A DNA stretch of 14,167 nt, taken from contig CAYUKK010000078.1 in the NCBI GenBank assembly GCA_964445305.1, forward strand, positions 1 to 14,167, read 5' to 3'. Below are positions 7,432 to 14,167 of this stretch, one piece after another. The notes under the pieces were generated by a model that did not search any database, was not told the origin of the DNA, and saw nothing but the letters and a program-made list of their open reading frames with translations. The DNA comes from CAYUKK01 sp964445305. Lineage in GTDB: Bacteria > Acidobacteriota > Aminicenantia > Aminicenantales > UBA8522. Made by a program: the position numbers and the translations under genes. The first letter of the stretch is position 1. Each line of letters begins with the position of its first letter.

Positions 7432-8394
7432 ATGAAACTCAAAGAACTCTATCACCTGGTTGTCGAAACCGGGATCGCCCATGATTTGCGAGGCCGGGAT
7501 GAGGTCGAAAAGCTCCTCGCCGAGGAGAAAAAAAAGTTCGAAAAGCTCGAAGGGGAGGAGCGAGAATTCTACGACCAGGACAGGCTTTTTAACCCTTACG
7601 CGGATACCCGCATCCTCTCCGGCGACCCGGAAACGGAGATTGAGCGCGCCATCGTCGGCATCGACATGGAGGTGGGGGAAATCCTCCTCGCCCATCTTCT
7701 CAACAGGGATTCGGAAAAGAAAATCGACCTCATCATCGCCCACCATCCCGAGGGATACGCCCTGTCTCGACTCTTTGACGTCATGAAACTCCAGGCAGAC
7801 TTGCTTTCCCTCTACGGCATCACCGTCAGTGTGGCCGAAAAGCTCATGGAAAAGAGGATAAGCGAGGTCGAGCGCCGGCTCATGCCCATCAACCATAACC
7901 GCGCTGTTGACGTGGCGCGACTCCTTGGGTTACCCATGATGTCCATCCACACGCCGGCTGACAACTGCGTCACCTCCTACCTCACGAATCTCTTCGACAG
8001 GGAAAGGCCAGCCCGGCTCAAGGATGTGCTCCAGCTCCTCCGGAATATCCCCGAGTACAGGAAATCCATCGCCCTCCAGCTTCCCCCCAAGATCGTGAGC
8101 GGCTCTGAGGACAACCGCTGCGGCAAAATCTACGTCGACATGACCGGCGGCACGGAGGGGTCGAAGGAAGTCTTCGAGAAATTCGCTTCGAGTGGCGTGA
8201 GTACTCTCGTGGCCATGCACATCAGCGAGGAACACCTGGAGAACGCCAAGAAAGCGAACCTCAACGTCATCATCGCTGGCCACATCGCCAGCGACACCCT
8301 TGGTCTCAACCTTGTCCTTGACGAAGTCGAAAAGAAGGCTAAGCTCGACTTTGTCAGCGTCTCGGGTTTTGAGCGGATCCCGAGGCTGAATTGA
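7432..8394 (+). CDS. NIF3-family (DUF34) putative metal-binding protein
   Basis: A 320-residue soluble protein with a good Shine-Dalgarno (AGGGGAG, 6-base gap). Three signatures match the NIF3/YbgI family: IIAHHPEG (H104, H105), HTPADN (H173, D177) and AGHIASD (H284). These place the histidines and acid expected for its dinuclear metal site. Residues ~22-46 are strongly charged and probably form a coiled or extended helix (EEKKKFEKLEGEE), an insertion not typical of the shortest family members. The biochemical role of NIF3 proteins is poorly defined; hydrolase or metal-chaperone roles have been proposed. glgC starts 22 bp after its stop, so the two are probably co-transcribed, but I infer no direct link to glycogen. 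Confidence 0.85.
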   Translation: MKLKELYHLVVETGIAHDLRGRDEVEKLLAEEKKKFEKLEGEEREFYDQDRLFNPYADTRILSGDPETEIERAIVGIDMEVGEILLAHLLNRDSEKKIDLIIAHHPEGYALSRLFDVMKLQADLLSLYGITVSVAEKLMEKRISEVERRLMPINHNRAVDVARLLGLPMMSIHTPADNCVTSYLTNLFDRERPARLKDVLQLLRNIPEYRKSIALQLPPKIVSGSEDNRCGKIYVDMTGGTEGSKEVFEKFASSGVSTLVAMHISEEHLENAKKANLNVIIAGHIASDTLGLNLVLDEVEKKAKLDFVSVSGFERIPRLN

Positions 8395-8416
8395 ATAGTA
8401 CCGGGAGCAGTGATCG

Positions 8417-9694
8417 ATGCCCAGGGTCGTTGTCGTCGTCCTTGCCGGGGGGCAGGGGTCACGCCTTTACCCCCTGACCAAAATCCGGAGCAAGCCCGCT
8501 GTCCCCATCGCCGGCCGCTTTCGGCTCATCGACATCTCCCTCAGCAACTGTCTCCATTCGGGTCTCCGCCAGATTTTTATTCTGACCCAGTTCAGCACCG
8601 AATCTCTCCACCGCCATATCTTCCTCACCTACCGGTTCGACGATTTTTCAAAGGGATTCCTGACCATCCTCTCCGCCCAGCAAACCCTGGAGAATCGGAA
8701 TTGGTACCAGGGCACGGCCGACGCGGTGCGGCAGAACCTTTTCTTCCTCCAGAATAAGGGAGAGCTCGTCCTCATCCTCTCCGGCGACCATCTCTACCGG
8801 ATGGATTACACTCCGTTCATCGATTTCCACCTCAAAAAAAAAGCCGAAATCACTATCGCTGTGACGGCCATTTCAGGAGCCGAGGCACCAGAATTTGGCG
8901 TCATGAAACTCGACGACCGCGGCCGGGTCCAGGCGTTCATGGAAAAACCGAAAACAGAGGACGAGCTCATGAAGATGAGGATTGAGCGGGAGGCGATGAG
9001 CCGATGGGGAATCGAGGCGGCGGCCAAGACCCATCTTGCCTCCATGGGTATCTATCTTTTTAACTGGACCGTCCTCAAAGGGCTCCTGGAAATGACGACG
9101 TTTAGCGATTTTGGCCGCGAAGTCATCCCTCAGGCTATCGAGACGCACCGGGTCTATGGCTATCCCTTCCACGGCTACTGGCGGGATATCGGAACCATCC
9201 GCAGTTTCTTCGAGGCCAACATTGAGCTCACCCACCCACTACCCAAGTTCAATTTTTATGACGAGGACAAGCCCATTTTTACCCACGCCCGCTATCTCCC
9301 CGGCTCCAAGATTATCGCCTCCGAGGTGGAAAACTCCATCCTCTGCGAGGGGAGCATCATCGACCAATCCCGCATCGTCAACTCGATTATCGGCATCCGC
9401 TCGCGGGTTGGCGCGCGCTGCCTCATCGAGCGGACAATCGTCATGGGCGCGGATTACTTCGAGTCGGACGAGGAAATCGCGCGCCGCACCCAACAGGGAA
9501 TCCCGGCCATCGGGATCGGCCCCGAATCCGAGGTTCGAAATGCCATCATCGACAAGAACGCCCGCCTCGGCAAGGGCGTCCGCCTCGTCAACGCCCGCGG
9601 GGTGAAGGACGAAGAAACCGACGACTATGTTATCCGGGATGGTATCATTGTTATTCCCAAGCACGGCGTCATTCCCGATGGCACCGTCATCTAA
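8417..9694 (+). CDS. glgC: Glucose-1-phosphate adenylyltransferase (ADP-glucose pyrophosphorylase)
   Basis: Converts ATP and glucose-1-phosphate to ADP-glucose and pyrophosphate, the committed step of bacterial glycogen synthesis in the cytoplasm. At 425 residues it has normal family length. Diagnostic motifs are the nucleotide-binding loop LAGGQGSRLYPLTK with KPAVP (residues 9-30), YQGTADAVRQN (97-107), SGDHLYRMDY (122-131), EFGVMKLD, FMEKPK (sugar-phosphate region), ASMGIYLF (208-215) and YWRDIGTI. The C-terminal ~130 residues have hexapeptide-type turns (VENSILCEGSII, SRIVNSIIGIRS) of a left-handed beta-helix involved in allostery and tetramer assembly. The ATG follows GGGAG with a short spacer. 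No other glycogen genes are in the window. Confidence 0.97.
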   Translation: MPRVVVVVLAGGQGSRLYPLTKIRSKPAVPIAGRFRLIDISLSNCLHSGLRQIFILTQFSTESLHRHIFLTYRFDDFSKGFLTILSAQQTLENRNWYQGTADAVRQNLFFLQNKGELVLILSGDHLYRMDYTPFIDFHLKKKAEITIAVTAISGAEAPEFGVMKLDDRGRVQAFMEKPKTEDELMKMRIEREAMSRWGIEAAAKTHLASMGIYLFNWTVLKGLLEMTTFSDFGREVIPQAIETHRVYGYPFHGYWRDIGTIRSFFEANIELTHPLPKFNFYDEDKPIFTHARYLPGSKIIASEVENSILCEGSIIDQSRIVNSIIGIRSRVGARCLIERTIVMGADYFESDEEIARRTQQGIPAIGIGPESEVRNAIIDKNARLGKGVRLVNARGVKDEETDDYVIRDGIIVIPKHGVIPDGTVI

Positions 9695-9747
9695 ATTGGG
9701 CTAAATTGGGGACAGCTTATCCATTTACCTAATTTCTACCTAATTTC
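9691..9747. terminator. Repeat-built hairpin between convergent glgC and alr
   Basis: CTAAATTGGG occurs twice in tandem (9691-9710), the first copy containing the glgC stop codon. TACCTAATTTC occurs twice in tandem (9726-9747). The two pairs are complementary: AAATTGGG at 9693-9700 and 9703-9710 can pair with CCTAATTT at 9739-9746 and 9728-9735, giving two 8-bp helices (one G-T each) split by a small internal loop. It could terminate transcription or protect the 3' end. There is no long T-tract. The GGGGACAG within it resembles REP-type repeats seen in other genomes (recollection, not checked). Confidence 0.45.
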
Positions 9748-9805
9748 CCAGGAGCCGGGCAAAACCGAGAACAAAATCGACACCGAGCTTCTCGCAGCTT
9801 ACCTC

Positions 9806-11077
9806 TTAAGAGAGCTCTGCCTTCGAAGACGAGGAAAAGCGAATGCGGCATTGCCTGAAAAGAAGAGGGTTTAAACCAATCAGAATCTTGTAGACTGAGA
9901 TACCGGCGAGTTCAGCCAGAATATCGGCGGTCAGACCAGATTCGAAACGGTTATCCAGAAGAACAACCTCATCCCCTATCTTGATTGTCGCATCCCCAAG
10001 AAGGTCAACCATCATATGATTAGCTGTCACGGCGGCGATGGCCGGGTATTTCTGGCCGTGGATAAGAACATGGCTTCTGCCGGCGAGAGCGGATGGATAG
10101 CCATCAGAATAGCCGACGCCGACGGTCGCGACACGCATGGTTTGGCTCGCTCTAAAAACCCGGTGGTAGGAAAGAGTATCACCGGGCGAGAGCTCCCGAA
10201 TATCGACCACCCTGGCCAGCCATCGGGCTACGGGTTTAAGGGCCAGCCTGTCCTCGCGCTGCGCTTCCTCAGACGGATAATAGCCGTAAATCATGATGCC
10301 GGGTCTGACCATGTCCAGGTGGAACTCGGGTCGCGCTAAAATACCGGCGCTGCTGGCGGCGTGCCGAAGCCCCACGGATATGCCTTTCGCACCAGCCTGA
10401 GAGCAAACCTCCATGAACCTCCGCACCTGTTCCAAATCAAAACCCTTATCTTCGGTCAGAGTGGTCATCGTTCCCTCAACCTTGACGCCATCCAAATTGG
10501 CCAGGCGCGAGAGAAAAGATAAGGCCCGGGTCCAGGGAACGCCCGTCCGTCCCATCCCCGTGTCGATGTCGACGTGGATGGCTGCTCTTTTCTTCCTCTT
10601 TATCGCTGCTTCATGGAGATGGGCAACTTCATCGCTCCAGATTGCCTGGCTGATATCCCCATCGACGATCGCTTCCGCATCTTCCCTGGAAAAACCGCCA
10701 AAATTGAGGATACGGCATCGGACTCCCTGCCTCCTCAGCGCCAAAGCCTCGCCGAGGTTTCCGACCATGAGCCAGCCGATTCCCTGTTTTTCCAAGAATC
10801 GTCCTACCTCAGCCAGGCCGTGACCATAAGCGTTTGCTTTAATGACGGCCATGATGGGGACTTGAACGAGTCGTTTGATCTGGGCGATATTCCAGCTCAG
10901 GTGGTTGAGGTCGATTTCAAGCCAGGAATCCATGCGCCCGGCTGGGCGTTCTGGGCGCTGGCCACTTTCTTTCAGATGGCCAGAGAGGAGTATTTCCGCA
11001 ATAGCGGGACGAGACGTTGCGGCTATCGCCAGCGTCGCCCCCTTGCCGACTTTCTCTAAGAAATTCCGGCGCTTCAT
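9806..11077 (-). CDS. alr: Alanine racemase with twin-arginine export signal
   Basis: PLP-dependent interconversion of L- and D-alanine, supplying D-Ala for peptidoglycan. I chose the ATG at 11077 (423 residues) because GAGGAG lies just upstream; an ATG 36 bp earlier would bury that site. The PLP lysine is in VIKANAYGHG (K80), the catalytic tyrosine in VGYSDGYP (Y323), and RPGIMIYG carries the arginine that contacts the cofactor. The N-terminus MKRRNFLEKVGKGATLAIAA matches a Tat signal (RRNFL), which predicts export as a folded, cofactor-loaded enzyme. Periplasmic broad-specificity racemases exist, usually with Sec signals. Unusual positions are TMTTLTED where the family normally has MTHFA, and RHAASSAG where HAANSA is normal. 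Substrate range may therefore differ from cytoplasmic Alr. Confidence 0.93.
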   Translation of the reverse strand: MKRRNFLEKVGKGATLAIAATSRPAIAEILLSGHLKESGQRPERPAGRMDSWLEIDLNHLSWNIAQIKRLVQVPIMAVIKANAYGHGLAEVGRFLEKQGIGWLMVGNLGEALALRRQGVRCRILNFGGFSREDAEAIVDGDISQAIWSDEVAHLHEAAIKRKKRAAIHVDIDTGMGRTGVPWTRALSFLSRLANLDGVKVEGTMTTLTEDKGFDLEQVRRFMEVCSQAGAKGISVGLRHAASSAGILARPEFHLDMVRPGIMIYGYYPSEEAQREDRLALKPVARWLARVVDIRELSPGDTLSYHRVFRASQTMRVATVGVGYSDGYPSALAGRSHVLIHGQKYPAIAAVTANHMMVDLLGDATIKIGDEVVLLDNRFESGLTADILAELAGISVYKILIGLNPLLFRQCRIRFSSSSKAELS

Positions 11078-11096
11078 GACGCATCCTCTCCTCATC

Positions 11097-11123
11097 TCAA
11101 GCTCTGCTGCCATTTTCTTTCAT
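11097..11123 (-). CDS. Possible 8-residue leader ORF upstream of alr
   Basis: ATG at 11121-11123 is preceded by an excellent Shine-Dalgarno, GGAGGG (11130-11135), with a 6-base gap, and encodes MKENGSRA before TGA. It ends about 20 bp before the alr start. It could be a translated leader or chance. Nothing about the peptide suggests a specific attenuation mechanism. Confidence 0.2.
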   Translation of the reverse strand: MKENGSRA

Positions 11124-11185
11124 TTCGGTCCCTCCGTTCAAGAAAAATGATGAAAATTTAGCCAGCTCCCGAAACGAAATAGAGC

Positions 11186-11215
11186 TTGGCTTCCGTGATG
11201 GAATCAGGTTATAAT
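11186..11215 (+). promoter_or_regulatory. Promoter of the small coiled-coil protein gene
   Basis: TTGGCT (11186-11191), an 18-bp spacer and a perfect TATAAT (11210-11215). Transcription would start near 11221, so the coding start must lie downstream of that point, fitting the ATG at 11240. Confidence 0.5.
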
Positions 11216-11239
11216 GAGTCCATAAATTGGCGCCTCAAA

Positions 11240-11575
11240 ATGAGAGCTATCATCTGGCTGCTTATCCTTGCCGTCGTCGTATTCCTTGGCTATCGTTATT
11301 ATCAGAAATCCATGTCGGATGAGGAACGGCAAGTGAAACAGCTGGAGAAGGAATTCAGCCGGGCTGAGGATTCTTATATCTCCGCCGTCAGGCAGACTGG
11401 CGAAATTGGACTGACCGCCATCGCCGACCCTGAGGCAGCTGCCAACAAGGTCAAGGCAGTGCGGGAAAGGCTGCGTCAGCTGATGAGCGAACTTGAGGAA
11501 GATAAAGCAATGGCCCGAGCTCGGGCGCTCGAGGATAGGATTCTCCATTTTTGTCGCGCTAACCATATCGAATGA
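11240..11575 (+). CDS. Small membrane-anchored coiled-coil protein, function unknown
   Basis: The ATG at 11240 (112 residues) is chosen because the predicted promoter overlaps every earlier in-frame start; no clear Shine-Dalgarno is visible. Residues 1-18 (MRAIIWLLILAVVVFLGY) form a membrane anchor or uncleaved signal. The remainder is highly charged and helical (DEERQVKQLEKEFSRAEDSY and VRERLRQLMSELEEDKAMAR), predicting a periplasmic coiled coil. A single cysteine lies near the end (LHFCRANHIE). I do not recognise a family. It is a monocistron facing the UroD-like gene, 21 bp away and convergent. Confidence 0.7.
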   Translation: MRAIIWLLILAVVVFLGYRYYQKSMSDEERQVKQLEKEFSRAEDSYISAVRQTGEIGLTAIADPEAAANKVKAVRERLRQLMSELEEDKAMARARALEDRILHFCRANHIE

Positions 11576-11592
11576 GGCCAGACTCTCTGGCC
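11576..11592. terminator. Hairpin between convergent genes
   Basis: Perfect 7-bp stem GGCCAGA/TCTGGCC with a CTC loop, starting immediately after a stop codon and 4 bp before the end of the convergent gene. No T-tract follows on either strand, so intrinsic termination would be weak; it may act bidirectionally. Confidence 0.45.
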
Positions 11593-11596
11593 ATCT

Positions 11597-12862
11597 CTAC
11601 ATCATCGCCCGGAATTCGTCGACCGCCTCGTAAAGCGCGACGAGGTTATCTACCGGGACCCCTGCCTGGACGTTATGGATGGTGTTGAAAACATAGCCAC
11701 CGCCTCGGCCAAAGATGCGTATCCTTTCCGCCACCTGCTGACGCACTTCCTCCGGTGTGCCAAACGGAAGAGTTCTTTGCGTGTCGACACCGCCGCCCCA
11801 GAAGCACAGCCTGTCCCCAAAATTTTCCTTGAGCGTTTGTGGGTCCATGTGGGCGGCCGAAGTCTGCACCGGGTTGAGGATATCGAAGCCTGCCTCGATA
11901 AATAATGGGATTAAGGAGAAAACAGAGCCGCATGAATGGACGAAAGTCTTCCATGGGGTGTGGCGGTGAACCCAATCGTTCACCGCTCGATGGAAGGGTA
12001 AGAAAAGCTCGCTATACATTCGGGGTGAGATGAACGGCCCTGTTTGGGCGCCGAAATCCGTGCCCGTGATGAAAACCACATCCACCCTGTCTCCGACCAG
12101 AGCATGGATTTTCTCCAGGTTGGCCAGCCCGATCTCGCATTGTTTCTCAAATACAGCCCACACGTATTCCCGGCGGGTGACCATCGAAGCGTACCATTCC
12201 TCGACATCGCGAATGCCGCGCGGGTTCTTGAGCCAGGGCGCCGGCACAAGGGCGATATCGCCAAACCCTGTACCCCCAAAATTGGCCAGAATGGCTCTTC
12301 CTGTTCGGAATAAAGCTTCTGCCTGTTGCTTGTAGTACGCCAGATCCTCATCGGACACGGGGCCAAATTCTTCCAGGTTGTCGGCCGGGTCGAGGCGAGC
12401 CTCGTCAATCGGAGGCTGGCGGATGATGGCGTCGAAGTAGAATCCTCCCCGTGGCATCCTCCCGCTCGGCGGCGACGAGCGGTCACCCTCCGGATACATG
12501 AACAAATCGCCATTCTCTTCCGGCTCGGTGTTAAAGCCTTCCGGCACAAGAAGCGGCGTGCCATCAGAGAGAGTCCACGGCTTCCAGCGCTCCAGGCGGA
12601 AGCCGAACATGGTGCGAGGAGAGGAAATCCCCGCCACATCCACCCCCAGCTTGTCCATCAAGTCGGGCTCAATCTCTCCGAGCATTTGATAGGGCTCGAC
12701 GACGCGGACAGGCCTGCCGGGCGGGTCAAGCCGGAGAGCCTGGCGGAGGCGGTAAACAGAGCTTGCGTGCATACCGGTGACGCCGCTCGCCCCCAAATCG
12801 AGCGGGACACGGTCGGGGAGCCGGTGACCGAGCGCCATCCGCACCCGTTCACGCCCGGTCAT
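11597..12862 (-). CDS. Uroporphyrinogen decarboxylase-fold protein, likely corrinoid/thiol methyltransferase type
   Basis: A 421-residue soluble protein with a strong Shine-Dalgarno (GGAGGG) before the ATG. The N-terminal MTGRERVRMALGHRLPDRVP is the standard opening of the UroD superfamily. The C-terminal half has HSCGSVFSLIP (H309, C311), the GFDILNPVQ barrel strand, and a later C353 (RLCFWGGGVDTQ). This H-x-C...C set is the zinc site of MtaA/MtbA/CmuA-type methyltransferases and is absent from true HemE, so a heme role is unlikely. It probably moves methyl groups between a corrinoid protein and a thiol; the substrate cannot be inferred. No corrinoid-protein gene is adjacent. The 280 bp upstream to the tRNA contain only a weak -10-like GATAAT (12889-12894, minus). 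Confidence 0.88.
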   Translation of the reverse strand: MTGRERVRMALGHRLPDRVPLDLGASGVTGMHASSVYRLRQALRLDPPGRPVRVVEPYQMLGEIEPDLMDKLGVDVAGISSPRTMFGFRLERWKPWTLSDGTPLLVPEGFNTEPEENGDLFMYPEGDRSSPPSGRMPRGGFYFDAIIRQPPIDEARLDPADNLEEFGPVSDEDLAYYKQQAEALFRTGRAILANFGGTGFGDIALVPAPWLKNPRGIRDVEEWYASMVTRREYVWAVFEKQCEIGLANLEKIHALVGDRVDVVFITGTDFGAQTGPFISPRMYSELFLPFHRAVNDWVHRHTPWKTFVHSCGSVFSLIPLFIEAGFDILNPVQTSAAHMDPQTLKENFGDRLCFWGGGVDTQRTLPFGTPEEVRQQVAERIRIFGRGGGYVFNTIHNVQAGVPVDNLVALYEAVDEFRAMM

Positions 12863-13142
12863 CGCTTCCCTCCTCTGTTCTTCCCATCATTATCCAATGT
12901 TCAGGAATAGTCATAAAGCTAAAAAACAAAAATATTCCCACCTCACTCTGACGAAGGGCTTGGTCCAATTTGGTGATACATGCTCCGGCCTAAACACATA
13001 AAAATAACTTTCTCCCGGTCAGAGCAATTTGATTTTTCAACGAGATTCTTCATGGAGAAAATGAAACTGCCGTGGAGTTAGCTCGCTCTCGCTTGATAAT
13101 TGATAAAGCCCTCTCCGCAAGAAAACATGGGAAAAGACGGAG

Positions 13143-13216
<74 letters not shown>

Positions 13217-13247
13217 CCTTCGTTTTCGCGTCGAAAAAACCACTAAA

Positions 13248-13276
13248 AATATAGCGAAATAAATTTTTCTTTGCAA
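13248..13276 (-). promoter_or_regulatory. Promoter of the tRNA-Arg gene
   Basis: On the minus strand TTGCAA (13271-13276), a 17-bp spacer and TATATT (13248-13253), placing transcription ~25 bp before the mature tRNA 5' end. Confidence 0.6.
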
Positions 13277-13604
13277 CCGGTATCAGAATTTCTTTACCGA
13301 AAATTCCTTGGCGCTTCTTAGGCATCCTCCAATTAAATCAACAACGGGGAAAGCTTCTTCGGCTATCTTCCATTTCACCGGCTTTTATTTTAGGCCAAAG
13401 CCTCGAATAAAGGAAGCAGCCATTAAGATTTTAACTTGAGCCAGTTTTCCCTTGACAGCGTTTGCGTCCGAGGAGCATGTTTGAGTCATAACTGTCAAAG
13501 TGAGAAACTAAAAGAAGCAAAGAACTATTCTCCTCTGTTATTCTTCATCATCTTGTTGAGGCTATATTTGAGTTATGATAATATGCCGGAACGAGGAGAG
13601 AAAT
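13277..13604. other. Intergenic region between tRNA-Arg and the symporter
   Basis: No credible gene. An open frame from 13436 is low-complexity and overlaps the symporter start out of frame. A weak hairpin GGCTTT/AAAGCC lies at 13380-13402, and an isolated TTGACA at 13452-13457 lacks a -10. A possible symporter promoter is TTGTTG (13553-13558), 18 bp, GATAAT (13577-13582). Confidence 0.5.
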
Positions 13605-14131
13605 ATGCAGGGCTTTTATCAGGAGCTAACTGTCTGGGTAACTCAGGTCTCTGACCACATCTGGTCCTATATGCTTTTTGTTCTTTTTGCCGCTGGTTTC
13701 TGGCTTAGCCTGCGAACGGGGTTTGTTCAGTTTCGTCGCCTCGGCGATAGCTTTAAGCTGATGTTTGCCGGTCTTCTCGGCCGGCGCTCTGGTGTCAAGC
13801 GGGAAGGCGACATTTCTCCTTTTGCCGCTCTATCCACGGCGCTGGCGGCCACAGTTGGTAATGGAAATATCGGTGGTGTGGCCACGGCTCTTTCACCGGC
13901 GGTCCAGGAGCCATTTTCTGGATGTGGGTCTGCGGTTCAGTGGGCATGGCCACCAAGTTTTCGGAAGCCTTGCTGGGAGTAAAGTTTCGGGAAAAATATT
14001 CAGACGGGAAAATAGCCGGCGGTCCTATGTATTACATCAAAAATGGGTTTAAAAATGCCGCCTTTGCCCGGGTATTGGCTCCCATTTTTGCTGTTTGCGG
14101 GGCCTTTGCTACCCTCTTTGGTACTGGCAAC
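13605..14131 (+). CDS. Alanine/glycine:cation symporter family protein (partial, frameshifted)
   Basis: The N-terminal part of an AGCS-family (TC 2.A.25) sodium- or proton-coupled amino acid importer in the inner membrane. The ATG at 13605 follows GAGGAG with a good spacer; an in-frame ATG at 13575 would bury that site. The first membrane segment is SYMLFVLFAAGFWLSLRTGF. PFAALSTALAATVGNGNIGG matches the conserved ion-site region, with N where T is usual in VGTGN. The frame breaks after ATAL at 13890-13893. The +2 frame then carries TGGPGAIFWMW, GMATKFSEALLGVKFREKY and GGPMYYIKNGF, all family-diagnostic, running on to FGTGN. One missing T in a T-run restores ALFTGGPG. Coding sequence is credible to 14131, where a fold-back palindrome begins its second arm. 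Full family members have ~450-500 residues. Confidence 0.9.
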
Positions 14132-14167
14132 GCCAGTACCAAAGAGGGTAGCAAAGGCCCCGCAAAC
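14093..14167. repeat. Terminal fold-back palindrome (probable chimeric artefact)
   Basis: Bases 14093-14128 are followed by a three-base AAC loop (14129-14131), then 14132-14167 is the exact reverse complement of the first arm (36 of 36). The left arm is genuine symporter coding sequence (GAFATLFGTG). The right arm encodes nothing family-like. It runs to the last base of the window, so it may have been longer. Confidence 0.97.

Noticed and set aside
7068..7442. 124-codon minus-strand ORF across the divergent intergenic region
   Set aside because: It runs through both promoters and the inverted-repeat element; composition is arginine/proline/glycine-rich noise.
11980..12639. Long 219-codon minus-strand ORF within the UroD-like gene
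   Set aside because: Shadow frame of a gene with clear family motifs; its own translation is Arg/Ser/Trp-rich and motif-free.
13436..13654. 72-codon plus-strand ORF upstream of the symporter
   Set aside because: Overlaps the symporter start out of frame, has no ribosome site and no recognisable pattern.
14093..14167. Palindrome as a natural transcription terminator
   Set aside because: It lies within conserved coding sequence, has 36-bp perfect arms and no T-tract, and ends exactly at the sequence end.

Overview
The window looks like a bacterial contig end from a moderately GC-rich, free-living, Gram-negative-type organism. Evidence for that: a TolA/TonB-like envelope protein, Sec and Tat export signals, a Hanks-type kinase fused to TPR repeats, and glycogen metabolism. 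The mix (zinc-ribbon kinase with FlgO/TolB-like and TPR segments, UroD-like methyltransferase, NIF3-like protein) is reminiscent of Acidobacteriota or candidate phylum Aminicenantes. That placement is inference only; there is no rRNA here.

Region 1 (1-7024, minus strand): in transcription order, a secreted beta-propeller/SGNH esterase, a transmembrane Ser/Thr kinase with its own promoter, a small basic unknown protein, a TolA/TonB-like protein, and a secreted unknown protein that leaves the window and overlaps the TolA/TonB gene by ATGA. Region 2 (7065-7387): a divergent intergenic region with a promoter on each side of a 230-bp inverted-repeat element that has 19-bp perfect ends and nested internal stems. 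Region 3 (7432-9694, plus): a NIF3-family protein and glucose-1-phosphate adenylyltransferase (glgC), probably one operon, ending in a repeat-built hairpin. Region 4 (9806-11077, minus): alanine racemase with a twin-arginine signal. Region 5 (11240-12862): a small membrane-anchored coiled-coil protein (plus) convergent with a UroD-fold methyltransferase-type protein (minus), with a hairpin between them. Region 6 (13143-14167): tRNA-Arg(ACG) on minus and the start of an alanine/glycine:cation symporter on plus.

Functionally the genes are mixed: cell-envelope energy transduction and signalling, cell-wall D-amino acid supply, glycogen synthesis and amino acid uptake. I see no mobile-element cargo, defence island or CRISPR array.

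The two firmest anomalies are both in the symporter. One is a one-base frameshift in a T-run near 13890. The other is a 75-bp perfect fold-back palindrome at the very end of the window, which turns the coding sequence back on itself and is most likely an amplification or assembly chimera. The best candidate for undescribed biology is the inverted-repeat element at 7109-7338.
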